33,977 nt of DNA, from assembly GCA_021802945.1 (NCBI GenBank), contig JAJZRE010000020.1, positions 9,024 to 43,000 of the forward strand. The letters are read 5' to 3'. The notes under the pieces are model-generated. The model saw nothing but the letters and a program-made list of their open reading frames with translations, ran no database searches and was not told where the DNA came from. The stretch comes from Pseudomonadota bacterium. GTDB taxonomy: Bacteria > Pseudomonadota > Gammaproteobacteria > Burkholderiales > Thiobacillaceae. Below are positions 7,165 to 15,079 of the stretch, one piece after another. A program made the translations under genes and the position numbers. How positions within the stretch are numbered: the stretch's first letter is position 1; each line of letters starts with the position of its first letter.

Positions 7165-8787
7165 ATGCAGGGCATAGTGAATGCCCCTGCGGGCCCGGGT
7201 GCCGAAATGGCCGAACCAAGCGACAAAATCAACCTTGCCAATCCGACCGAAGTCGCACGTGAAACCCTGCGCCGACTGGCCATGCGCCGGATCGCGCCAA
7301 CCCCCGACAACTACCTGACCCTGTACGAGGAAATCGTCGGCGCGTCCGGCCCCATGGCCGCCGCACCCGCCGGCGCCGCCACGGCCGCCAGCGCCCTCGC
7401 CGGCCTGGTGTTGGATCTCAACCTGCATCATCCGGAACTGGCCGCACCCGTTGAAATCCTGAACCAGGCCATCCGCAAGGGCGAGTGGGCACTCTGCCGC
7501 AAGCAGCTGGGCAAGATCGCGCTGCAGCTCAAGCAGCAGGGGGATAGCGGCAACGGCGGAGAGAACCTGGCCCTGCTGCGCGATCTGCTGGCCAAGACCC
7601 TGGAATTCGGCGTGGCCGCCCAGCTGTCGCACAACCCGCGCCTGGCGGAAAAGGCCCGGCACCTCGCCGACGCCGTGCGCGCCGCCAACAGCGCCGCCAC
7701 CCTGCGCGATGCCGCATCCGGTCTGAAATCCCTGTGGGTCGGCATCGAGATGCAGGCTCCGGACCTCCAGCAGCAGCAGGAAATGCTCAAGCGCATCCTG
7801 CTGCTGCTGGTGGAGAACATCGGCGAAATGCTCGACGACGATACCTGGCTGCGCGGCCAGCTCAACCTGGTGCAGGAAGTCATCGCCGGCCCGCTCAGGA
7901 TCCCGTCGCTGCAGGAAGCCGAAAAGCGCCTCAAGGAGGTCATCTACAAGCAAAGCCTGGTCAAGCACGGCCTGCGCGAGGCGACCGCGACGCTGAAGGC
8001 CACCATGACCACCTTCGTCAGCCGCATGCGCGACGCGGTCGCGGCCAACGACGAGTACCAGGGCAGGATCGCCACCCACATCGAGCGCATCAGCCGCACC
8101 GAAGACGTGCTGGAGCTGAACCGCATCCTCGAGAGCCTGCTGGAAGAAACCCGCACCGCGCAGGCGGACAGCCGCCGCGCGCACGCGCAGCTCGTGGAAG
8201 AGCGCGATATCGCCCTGCAGGCCGAAGGCCGCATCAAGCAGCTGGAAACCGAACTCGCCCAGATGAGCGCCCTGGTGCGCGAGGACCCGATGACCCGCAG
8301 CCTCAACCGGCGCGGTATGGACGATGAATTCGCGCGCGAGGCCGCGCGCGCCGACCGCTACGGCACCCCTTTCAGCATCGCCGTGCTCGACGTCGACAAT
8401 TTCAAGGCGCTGAACGACAGGCGCGGCCACCAGACCGGCGACGAAGCCCTGATCCACCTGGTCAAGGTCGCCAAGGAAGAGTTGCGCATCACCGACCATA
8501 TCGCGCGCATGGGCGGCGAGGAGTTTCTCATCATCCTGCCGAACACCGGGCTGGACGAGGCGGCGAGAATCATCACCCGGCTGCAGCGCAACCTCACCAA
8601 GAAATACTTCCTCGACAACAACGAGCGCGTGCTGGTCACCTTCAGCGCCGGCGTCGCCGAACGCGCCGCCGGCGAGGCGCAGGACGTGCTCATCGCCCGC
8701 ACCGACAGCGCCATGTACGAAGCCAAACACAGCGGCAAGAACCGCGTGTGCCTGGCTCCGCAAGCGCCGGCGCGGCCTGCGGAATGA
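7165..8787 (+). CDS. Diguanylate cyclase with GGEEF active site and I-site
   Basis: The 540-residue product has a long mainly helical N-terminal region, a charged coiled-coil-like stretch at about residues 290-375, and a C-terminal GGDEF domain. The active-site motif is GGEEF at residues 450-454, which is catalytically competent in known enzymes. RITD at residues 441-444, exactly five residues upstream, matches the product-inhibition I-site. It therefore probably makes c-di-GMP from two GTP under feedback control. No signal peptide or membrane segment is visible, and the N-terminal sensory region is not a family I can name. ATG 7207 is an alternative start; neither has a good Shine-Dalgarno. 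It lies directly upstream of fliC, suggesting a link to motility. Confidence 0.88.
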   Translation: MQGIVNAPAGPGAEMAEPSDKINLANPTEVARETLRRLAMRRIAPTPDNYLTLYEEIVGASGPMAAAPAGAATAASALAGLVLDLNLHHPELAAPVEILNQAIRKGEWALCRKQLGKIALQLKQQGDSGNGGENLALLRDLLAKTLEFGVAAQLSHNPRLAEKARHLADAVRAANSAATLRDAASGLKSLWVGIEMQAPDLQQQQEMLKRILLLLVENIGEMLDDDTWLRGQLNLVQEVIAGPLRIPSLQEAEKRLKEVIYKQSLVKHGLREATATLKATMTTFVSRMRDAVAANDEYQGRIATHIERISRTEDVLELNRILESLLEETRTAQADSRRAHAQLVEERDIALQAEGRIKQLETELAQMSALVREDPMTRSLNRRGMDDEFAREAARADRYGTPFSIAVLDVDNFKALNDRRGHQTGDEALIHLVKVAKEELRITDHIARMGGEEFLIILPNTGLDEAARIITRLQRNLTKKYFLDNNERVLVTFSAGVAERAAGEAQDVLIARTDSAMYEAKHSGKNRVCLAPQAPARPAE

Positions 8788-8816
8788 AGCGCATGCAGAT
8801 TTTTGAGTTGACAGCC

Positions 8817-8843
8817 TTAACTTTCTCCCCTCCCCGACGATTC
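8817..8843 (+). promoter_or_regulatory. Sigma-28 (FliA)-type promoter for fliC
   Basis: TTAACTTT at 8817-8824 and GACGATTC at 8836-8843 are separated by exactly 11 bases. The enteric FliA consensus is TAAAGTTT, 11 bases, GCCGATAA. The same arrangement with nearly the same boxes precedes cheY in this window, which strengthens the call. The predicted leader before fliC would be about 80 bases long. Flagellin genes are classic FliA targets. Confidence 0.7.
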
Positions 8844-8932
8844 CTCACACAACGGCGGTTCATGTAGCCCTGGCGGGCAGACCGAAGTTGACGGCGCCTA
8901 GCCGAACAATCGTCCCACTTAAGGAGAAAATC

Positions 8933-10447
8933 ATGGCAGCAGTAATCAATACCAACATCGCTTCGCTGAATACCCAGCGCAACCTGAATGCTTCGCAGTC
9001 CGCTCTGAATACCTCGATCCAGCGGCTGTCTTCCGGTCTGCGTGTCAACAGCGCCAAAGACGACGCCGCCGGCCTGGCGATCGGCGAGCGCATGACCTCG
9101 CAAATCCGCGGCCTCAACCAGGCCGTGCGCAACGCCAACGACGGCATTTCGCTGTCGCAGACCGCTGAAGGCGCGCTCGGCACCGTCACCGACAACCTGC
9201 AGCGTATCCGCGAGCTGGCCGTGCAGGCTGCCAACGCCACCAACAGCGCTTCGGATCGCGCCGCGCTGAACCAGGAAGTTCAGCAACGTCTCGCGGAAAT
9301 CGATCGCGTCGGCAGCCAGACCGCATTCAACGGCCAGAAAGTGCTTGACGGCACCTTCGGCACCGCTACCTTCCAGGTCGGCGCAAACGCCAACGAAACG
9401 ATCGACGTTAACCTGAGCGTCGGTACGCGTACCAATCAGATCGGACAAATTGCGACGGGTACTTCCACTGCCGAGGTAACCACCACCGCCCTTTCCGGCG
9501 CGGGCACCATCCAGGTGGGTTCCAATGCGGCCAAGACCATTGGCGCTTCTCTCCAAGGCTCGTCCGCCGGCCAGTCTGTCGGCAGCGCCTACGCGAAGGC
9601 ACAGGCCATCAACGCTGCCAGCGTGCCGGGGTTGACCGCGACGGCGACGAACAACATCGAACTAACCGCTGCTGCGGTGACTGCTGGTGGTGCTGGTGCC
9701 ACTTACAGTCTCAAGATCAACGGCACGGATATTTTCGCCGGCTACGACTCGTCCGCAACCGGACTGACCACGCAGCAGATTACCGACGCGATCAACGCCC
9801 AAAGTGCAAACACCGGGGTAACCGCTTCCTTGACCGGTACCGACCTGCGTCTGAGCGCCGCAGACGGCCGCGACATCAACATCGGCCAAACGCTTAACCT
9901 ATCGACCGGTGGTATCAGCGCAGGCGCTGGTGGCTCGTCGACCGTCAACGGCGTGACTTATCGTGACGGCACGGTGGGTACCGCCGCCAATGCGACCGCC
10001 TACAGCACGGATGCGACCGCAGTCAACGGTGGAACGCTGACCTTGTCGGCCACGGAAAATATCGTTATCACCGGCGGCGGTACCGATATGGGCTTCGCCT
10101 CGGCGAATACCACGATCGCCCGGGACACGACGACCCTTTCCTCGGTCAACGTCTCAACCGTGGCCGCTGCGAACGACACCCTGAAGCGTGTTGATGCCGC
10201 ACTGACATCGATCAGCACCCTGCGCAGCACCTTCGGCGCGATTCAGAACCGCTTTGAATCCACCATCGCCAACCTGCAAGGCACGGCTGAAAGCCTCTCC
10301 GCAGCGCGCAGCCGCATCCTGGATGCCGACTTCGCAGCCGAGACCGCTTCGCTGACGCGCGGCCAGATCCTGCAGCAGGCCGGTACCGCGATGCTGGCGC
10401 AGGCCAACTCGCTGCCGAACAACGTGCTCTCGCTGCTGCGCGGTTAA
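8933..10447 (+). CDS. fliC: Flagellin (filament subunit)
   Basis: The 504-residue product has the conserved flagellin N terminus (AAVINTNIASLNTQRNLN; then RLSSGLRVNSAKDDAAGLAI) and the C-terminal helical domain ending in PNNVLSLLRG, which together form the D0/D1 core. The central 300 residues are the surface-exposed part and are rich in Thr, Ala, Gly and Asn. They include a Flagellin_IN-like segment around YSLKINGTDIF. LQRIRELAVQ at residues 89-98 matches the TLR5-recognised segment of Salmonella-type flagellins. AAGGAG lies six bases before ATG. A sigma-28-type promoter lies upstream and paired hairpins follow, consistent with a highly expressed, mainly monocistronic mRNA. Confidence 0.97.
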   Translation: MAAVINTNIASLNTQRNLNASQSALNTSIQRLSSGLRVNSAKDDAAGLAIGERMTSQIRGLNQAVRNANDGISLSQTAEGALGTVTDNLQRIRELAVQAANATNSASDRAALNQEVQQRLAEIDRVGSQTAFNGQKVLDGTFGTATFQVGANANETIDVNLSVGTRTNQIGQIATGTSTAEVTTTALSGAGTIQVGSNAAKTIGASLQGSSAGQSVGSAYAKAQAINAASVPGLTATATNNIELTAAAVTAGGAGATYSLKINGTDIFAGYDSSATGLTTQQITDAINAQSANTGVTASLTGTDLRLSAADGRDINIGQTLNLSTGGISAGAGGSSTVNGVTYRDGTVGTAANATAYSTDATAVNGGTLTLSATENIVITGGGTDMGFASANTTIARDTTTLSSVNVSTVAAANDTLKRVDAALTSISTLRSTFGAIQNRFESTIANLQGTAESLSAARSRILDADFAAETASLTRGQILQQAGTAMLAQANSLPNNVLSLLRG

Positions 10448-10454
10448 GTTAAAA

Positions 10455-10472
10455 CAGGCGCTCAGGCGCCTG
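10455..10472 (+). terminator. First hairpin after fliC
   Basis: CAGGCG at 10455-10460 and CGCCTG at 10467-10472 form a 6-bp stem with a six-base loop, starting eight bases after the fliC stop. No T-run follows directly. It may protect the fliC mRNA 3' end or act with the next hairpin. Confidence 0.5.
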
Positions 10473-10515
10473 GGCAAAGCGGCGGAGCAAGGGGATTCCC
10501 TGCTCCGCCTTTGCC
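10473..10515 (+). terminator. Second, larger hairpin between fliC and flaG
   Basis: GGCGGAGCA at 10481-10489 pairs perfectly with TGCTCCGCC at 10501-10509. The stem extends outward through GGCAAA (10473-10478) with TTTGCC (10510-10515) after a two-base bulge, and inward through GGG with CCC. The fold is very stable but lacks a T-tract, so it may give partial termination, allowing lower expression of flaG and fliD than of fliC. Confidence 0.6.
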
Positions 10516-10538
10516 GCAACCAGATCAGGGGAAACATC

Positions 10539-10901
10539 ATGTCCATTGGAAAAGTCGATTCAGTTGACCTTGCCGCCACGAGGCAAGCCCCCGCACCCGC
10601 ACCCACACCCACACCGGTTACGCCTGCGCAGCGCGCCACACAGGACAATCCCGTTTTTCCGCCCGCGCAGCCCGTCACCCGGGAAGCGGTCGCCGCCGCC
10701 GTGCAGTCCGCCAATGCGTATGTGCAATCCATATCAACCAGCATCCAGTTTTCGCTCGATCACGACACCGGACGCACCGTCGTCAAGATGATCGACACGC
10801 AAACCGACGAAGTGCTGCGACAGTTTCCCAGCGAGGAAATGCTGGCGATTTCCCGGTCCATCGACCGCATGCAGGGGTTGATCGTCAATCGGAAAGCTTG
10901 A
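10539..10901 (+). CDS. flaG: FlaG family protein
   Basis: The 120-residue product shows the FlaG-family C-terminal half: an amphipathic segment (IQFSLDHDTGRTVVKMID) followed by EVLRQFPSEEMLAISR. The N-terminal half is a low-complexity Pro/Ala/Thr linker with APAPTPTPVTP. FlaG proteins affect filament length in several polar-flagellated bacteria. The gene sits in the usual place between the flagellin gene and fliD, with AGGGG upstream of its ATG and ten bases before fliD. Confidence 0.9.
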   Translation: MSIGKVDSVDLAATRQAPAPAPTPTPVTPAQRATQDNPVFPPAQPVTREAVAAAVQSANAYVQSISTSIQFSLDHDTGRTVVKMIDTQTDEVLRQFPSEEMLAISRSIDRMQGLIVNRKA

Positions 10902-10911
10902 GGAGACAGCC

Positions 10912-12912
10912 ATGATTAACGCTCCCGGAATCGGATCAGGACTCGATGTCAACGGCATCGTCAGCCAGTTGATGGCTGCCGAACGCCAGCCGCTCGTGGC
11001 CCTGACCAAACAGGAGACGGTCTACACCCAGAAACTGTCCGCCTTCGGTCAGGTGCGCGGCGCGCTCGCCAGCTTCCAGAGCGCCCTGCAGGATCTCGGC
11101 AGCGGCAGCAAGTTCCAGGCGTTCAGCGCCATTGCATCCGATGCCACCGTGCTCAGTGCCAGCGCCAGCGGCACAGCCATCCCCGGCAGCTACCAGATCG
11201 AAGTGAGCCAACTGGCGCAGCAGCAGAAGCTGGCCTCCAGCGGATACGCCACCACCGACACAGTCGTCGGCTCAGGCACGCTGACGATCCAGTTCGGCAC
11301 CTTTGACAGCGGGCTGAACAGTTTTACCGCCAACGCCGACAAGGCAACGAAAAGCATTGCCATCGACCCGGCCAACAACACGCTTGCCGGGGTACGCGAT
11401 GCGATCAACGCCGCCAATGCCGGCGTCACCGCGACGATCGTCAACGACGGCAGTTCCGCCGGCAATCGGCTGGTGCTTACCTCAACTGACAGCGGCGCCG
11501 CCAACAGCCTCAAGATCACTGCCGCCGATGCCGACGGCAACAACCTGGATGGCAGCGGCCTGTCCGCGCTGGCCTACGACCCGACGGCTGCCGCCGGCAG
11601 CGGAAAGAACCTCGGCCAGGTTGCCGCGGCGCAGGATGCCCTGCTGAAGATTGATGGTATCGCGGTCAAGCAGTCCACCAACACGGTAAAAAACGCCATC
11701 GACGGCGTCACCCTGAATCTCGCGCAGACCAATGTCGGCAAGGCGCTGACGCTGACGGTGAGCCGCGACACCAAAACCATCACGGATGCCGTGCAGGCGT
11801 TCGTCAACGCCTATAACACTGCCAACGGAACCATCAAGAAGCTTACTGCCTTCAATGGGCCAGGCGCGCAGAACGGCATCCTGCTGGGTGACGGCACCGC
11901 GCGCGCGATTCAGGTTCAGATGCGCAATGTGCTGAATACGTCGATCGACAGCGGCGGCACGCTCACCACCCTGTCGCAGATCGGCGTCAGCTTCACCAGC
12001 GACGGCACGCTGTCGCTCGACAGCGCCAAGCTCAATACCGCCATCAGCACGAATTTTGACGACATTGCGGCGCTGTTCGCCAAGGCCGGCAAAACGACCG
12101 ACAGCCTGGTCAGCTACAGTGCCAGCACCACCAAGACCCAGCCCGGCAGCTATGCGGTCAACGTCACCCAACTGGCGACACGCGGCTCCACCCGGGGCAG
12201 CCAGGCGGCCTCGCTGACCGTGACGGCAGGCGTCAACGACCAGCTCGATCTGACGATCGACGGTACGGCCGTCAGCGTCACGCTAGCGGCAGCCACCTAT
12301 GCCAGCGCCGATGCCCTCGCCGCCGAAATCCAGAGCAAGGTCAATGGCGCGACGGGGACCTCCGGCAGCGTTCTGGTAAGCCAAAGCGGTGGCGTGCTCA
12401 GCATCGCTTCGACACGCTACGGCAGCGCCTCGCAGGCTGTGGTAACCGGCGGCAACGGCATGGCCAGTCTGCTCGGTGCCTCCCCTACCACCACCACCGG
12501 CGTCGATGTCGTCGGCACGATCAACGGTGCCACTGCCAGTGGCAACGGCCAGACGCTTACGGGAGCAACTGGCAATGCCAGCGAGGGCCTGGCGCTGCTT
12601 ATTGCCGGCGGTGCCCTCGGCACGCGCGGCAACGTCACCTTCAGCCAGGGTTATGCCTTTCAGCTCAGCCAGTACCTCGACACCGTGCTGGCCGACGACG
12701 GCAGTCTGAAGGCGCGCACCAACGGCATCGACAGCAGCATCAAGAATCTGGACCAGCGCCAGGCCCAGCTCGAGGCACGGCTGGCACAGATCGAGAAACG
12801 CTATCGCGCGCAGTTCACCGCGTTGGACTCCATGCTCAGCAGCATGAACAGCACCAGCACTTTTCTGACCCAGCAGCTGGCCAGCCTGCCCGGCAGCAGT
12901 CAAGGCAAATAA
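10912..12912 (+). CDS. fliD: Flagellar filament cap protein FliD
   Basis: The 666-residue product starts with the FliD signature (INAPGIGSGLDVNGIVSQLM). It has an N-terminal domain (about 10-105), a middle region, and a C-terminal region with the coiled-coil end DQRQAQLEARLAQIEKRYRAQ and FTALDSMLSSM typical of the cap. It is exported and forms the pentameric/hexameric cap under which flagellin folds. At 666 residues it is longer than the 450-480 usual in enterics. The extra length includes a second segment starting at Pro411 (PGSYAVNVTQLA) that resembles the first one at Pro91 (PGSYQIEVSQLA), so a domain looks duplicated. GAGGAG precedes the ATG. Confidence 0.95.
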   Translation: MINAPGIGSGLDVNGIVSQLMAAERQPLVALTKQETVYTQKLSAFGQVRGALASFQSALQDLGSGSKFQAFSAIASDATVLSASASGTAIPGSYQIEVSQLAQQQKLASSGYATTDTVVGSGTLTIQFGTFDSGLNSFTANADKATKSIAIDPANNTLAGVRDAINAANAGVTATIVNDGSSAGNRLVLTSTDSGAANSLKITAADADGNNLDGSGLSALAYDPTAAAGSGKNLGQVAAAQDALLKIDGIAVKQSTNTVKNAIDGVTLNLAQTNVGKALTLTVSRDTKTITDAVQAFVNAYNTANGTIKKLTAFNGPGAQNGILLGDGTARAIQVQMRNVLNTSIDSGGTLTTLSQIGVSFTSDGTLSLDSAKLNTAISTNFDDIAALFAKAGKTTDSLVSYSASTTKTQPGSYAVNVTQLATRGSTRGSQAASLTVTAGVNDQLDLTIDGTAVSVTLAAATYASADALAAEIQSKVNGATGTSGSVLVSQSGGVLSIASTRYGSASQAVVTGGNGMASLLGASPTTTTGVDVVGTINGATASGNGQTLTGATGNASEGLALLIAGGALGTRGNVTFSQGYAFQLSQYLDTVLADDGSLKARTNGIDSSIKNLDQRQAQLEARLAQIEKRYRAQFTALDSMLSSMNSTSTFLTQQLASLPGSSQGK

Positions 12913-12927
12913 AACCCGGAGGATGCC

Positions 12928-13362
12928 GTGTACACGACTCATAGAAATGCCGCGCATGCCTACGCCAACGTCGGTCTGGAAACCGGCGTGGCGGCGGCCA
13001 GTCCGCACCAGCTCATCCTGATGCTCTACGACGGTGCCGAACTCGCGGTGCGGATGGCGATCAGGCACATGAACGAAGGCGATCTGACGAAGAAATCCGC
13101 TGCCATTTCCAAGGCCAGCAACATCATCCTCGAAGGCCTCCGTGCTGCGCTCGATCTGCGCCAGGGCGGCGATATCGCCCGGCAGCTGGACGATCTGTAC
13201 AACTACATGAACAAGCGCCTGATGCTCGCCCACGTCAACAACCAGACCGCGCCGCTGGAAGAAGTGCTGGGCCTGCTGCGCGAGCTGCATGACGCGTGGC
13301 AGCAGATCGGTGCCGCCGACCGCGCCGCGCCCCAATCATCCAATCATCCTATTGCCGCCTGA
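12928..13362 (+). CDS. fliS: Flagellin chaperone FliS
   Basis: The 144-residue, mainly helical product has the FliS hallmarks: a Tyr-rich N terminus with AYANVGLETGV, then SPHQLILMLYDGA, and the NYMNKRL segment. FliS binds the flagellin C terminus in the cytoplasm and prevents premature polymerisation before export. Translation starts at GTG 12928; GGAGG lies five bases upstream, and no ATG in frame is better placed. It follows fliD by 15 bases and precedes fliT. Confidence 0.95.
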   Translation: MYTTHRNAAHAYANVGLETGVAAASPHQLILMLYDGAELAVRMAIRHMNEGDLTKKSAAISKASNIILEGLRAALDLRQGGDIARQLDDLYNYMNKRLMLAHVNNQTAPLEEVLGLLRELHDAWQQIGAADRAAPQSSNHPIAA

Positions 13363-13375
13363 TCCGGAGACATTC

Positions 13376-13705
13376 ATGACCAGCAACGAAATGCTCGCCG
13401 CCTATGAAATGCTCTCCGAACTGACGGGCACCATGCTGGACGCCGCCCGCCAGGGCGAATGGGATCACCTGGCCGCGCTGGAACGACGCTGCCAGGGCCA
13501 CGTCGGCGACCTGATGAAGGCCACGCCGGTGCCGCTGAACGAGACCGAGCAGCGCTCCCGGGTAGCGATCATCCGCGCCATCCTGAAAAACGACGCCCAG
13601 ATCCGCGCGCTGACCGAGCCGCGCCTGCACGAGCTGCAGCAGCGCCTCAGCATGAATCGCACCGGCCAGCGCGGTGTCGAGGCCTACGGAGCCCAGCGGG
13701 CGTAA
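13376..13705 (+). CDS. fliT: Flagellar protein FliT-like chaperone
   Basis: The 109-residue all-helical product has a FliT-like pattern (MLDAARQGEWDHLAALERRC near the N terminus and NDAQIRALTEPRLHELQQ later), matching the size of FliT proteins. FliT binds the FliD C terminus as an export chaperone. Position directly after fliS supports the call more than sequence conservation, which is weak in this family. The ATG at 13376 is preceded by GGAGA; it lies 13 bases after fliS. Confidence 0.85.
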   Translation: MTSNEMLAAYEMLSELTGTMLDAARQGEWDHLAALERRCQGHVGDLMKATPVPLNETEQRSRVAIIRAILKNDAQIRALTEPRLHELQQRLSMNRTGQRGVEAYGAQRA

Positions 13706-13717
13706 TGCCCGTTCCCC

Positions 13718-14794
13718 ATGTTCCCGGTTCAGTATCTGGCCCGCATTCTGGAGATCCCGCCCACGCTGGACACGCCAGGGCGGCCGGTGTCCGGGCTGGT
13801 TCCGGTACAGCCGGTACAGAATGCCACCGAACGCGACCAGGCCGCGCCGCGGGCGGCGTTCGAGCACCTGGCCATCGGGCAGACGCTGACCGGCCTGGTG
13901 AAGCGTCTGGCCAAGGGGGTTTCGCTGGTCGAAATGGAAGGCCAGACGGTCGCGATGCGCCTGCCCCATCCGGCAGCGGCCGGCGACACCCTGAAGCTGC
14001 GTTTTGCCGGCCACATGCCGCAACCGGTGTTTCTGATCGAGGCGCCCGAGACCGCCGCCCGCGAGGGTCCGGAGTTGAGCCAGACCGCGCGCATGCTGAG
14101 CGACCTCATGCAGCGCGTGCCCGAACGCATTCTGCCCACCCTCACCCCGCCCGGCCCCCTGCTCGACCAGCCCGCCACGCAGCCCGCCGAACTGGCATTC
14201 GCGCTGCGCAACGCACTGGTCCGCAGCGGCCTGTTCTACGAATCGCACCTGGCCAGCTGGGTGGCCGGACAGGACAGCCTGGACGGCCTGATGCAGGAGC
14301 CGCAGAACCGGCTTGGCGCGGCCGAAGCCCCGCGCGCCGCCGCAGCCAGCCCCGCCAGCGCGCTGGCCCTGCCCGACGCTGGCGCAACCAGCGATCAGAA
14401 GCCGGCCAATCCCATGCATGTCCTGCTGACGCAGCAATTGCAGGTGCTGGAGTCGCCGCAATTCGTCTGGCGCGGCGAAGTATGGCCGGGGCAGCCGCTG
14501 GAGTGGCAGCTGCGCCGGGACGCCGACGCGACGCAGGACCGCCCGGCTTCGGCGACCGCCAGCGAGGGCGAGGCAGGCTGGGAATCGCGCCTCAAGCTGA
14601 CCCTGCCGAAACTGGGCACGGTGACCGTGCACATCAAGCTCGATGCGCGGCAGGCGTTCAGCATCCGCATGGTGCCGGAACAGCCGGGCACCGAACCCCT
14701 GCTGCGGCAAAACCGGCGGCAACTGGCCGAGCAGCTGGCCGCGGCGGGCTGCACGCTCCAGTCCCTGACGGTGCAACGCGATGGCCTCGCCTGA
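13718..14794 (+). CDS. FliK-like flagellar hook-length control C-terminal domain protein
   Basis: The 358-residue product ends in a domain resembling Flg_hook (FliK C-terminal): LKLTLPKLGTVTVHIKLD, then FSIRMVPEQPGTEPLLRQN, then LAEQLAAAGCTLQSLTVQ (about residues 285-355). The N-terminal two thirds are variable and proline/alanine-rich, as in FliK proteins. A separate, canonical fliK is present at 22587-23762, so this is a second FliK-like gene. It overlaps by 14 bases the next gene, which encodes a stand-alone FlhB C-terminal domain. FlhB is the partner of FliK in substrate switching, so the two probably act together. No other function can be read. Confidence 0.75.
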   Translation: MFPVQYLARILEIPPTLDTPGRPVSGLVPVQPVQNATERDQAAPRAAFEHLAIGQTLTGLVKRLAKGVSLVEMEGQTVAMRLPHPAAAGDTLKLRFAGHMPQPVFLIEAPETAAREGPELSQTARMLSDLMQRVPERILPTLTPPGPLLDQPATQPAELAFALRNALVRSGLFYESHLASWVAGQDSLDGLMQEPQNRLGAAEAPRAAAASPASALALPDAGATSDQKPANPMHVLLTQQLQVLESPQFVWRGEVWPGQPLEWQLRRDADATQDRPASATASEGEAGWESRLKLTLPKLGTVTVHIKLDARQAFSIRMVPEQPGTEPLLRQNRRQLAEQLAAAGCTLQSLTVQRDGLA

Positions 14795-15068
14795 CAAGCA
14801 GCACGCCGCCGCCGCGCTCGCCTACCGGGAAGGCGACGGCGCGCCGCGCGTGGTCGCCAAGGGTCGCGGCATCGTGGCCGAGAGCATCATCGAGAAGGCC
14901 CGCGCGTCGGGCGTGTACGTTCACGAGTCGCGCGAACTGCTCGCGCTGTTGATGCAGATCGATCTCGACAGCCACATCCCGCCGCAGTTGTATATCGCGG
15001 TGGCCGAACTGCTGGCCTGGCTCTACCGCCTGGAAGAATCCGGCAAGCCGGCGCCGCCGAAACCCTGA
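14781..15068 (+). CDS. Stand-alone FlhB C-terminal domain protein (EscU/YscU/HrcU-type export switch domain)
   Basis: The 95-residue product matches the part of FlhB C-terminal to the autocleavage site: AALAYREGDGAPRVVAKGRG at 11-30, then IIEKARASGVYVHESRELLALL, then IPPQLYIAVAELLAWLYRLEE. The NPTH cleavage motif and the membrane domain of FlhB are absent, as in FhlX/YlqH-type proteins, some of which can replace the FlhB C-terminal half. It is translationally coupled to the FliK-like gene upstream (14-base overlap). Role in the export gate switch is inferred. Confidence 0.88.
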   Translation: MASPDKQHAAAALAYREGDGAPRVVAKGRGIVAESIIEKARASGVYVHESRELLALLMQIDLDSHIPPQLYIAVAELLAWLYRLEESGKPAPPKP

Positions 15069-15079
15069 CGCCTGACTCC

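Noticed and set aside
7027-8763. 578-residue open frame on the minus strand opposite the diguanylate cyclase
   Set aside because: Shadow frame; the plus-strand product has clear catalytic motifs.
8883-8908. Alternative sigma-28-like pair CGAAGTTG / GCCGAACA close to fliC
   Set aside because: Spacer is 10 bases and the start site would lie almost on the ribosome-binding site; the pair at 8817-8843 has the correct 11-base spacer.
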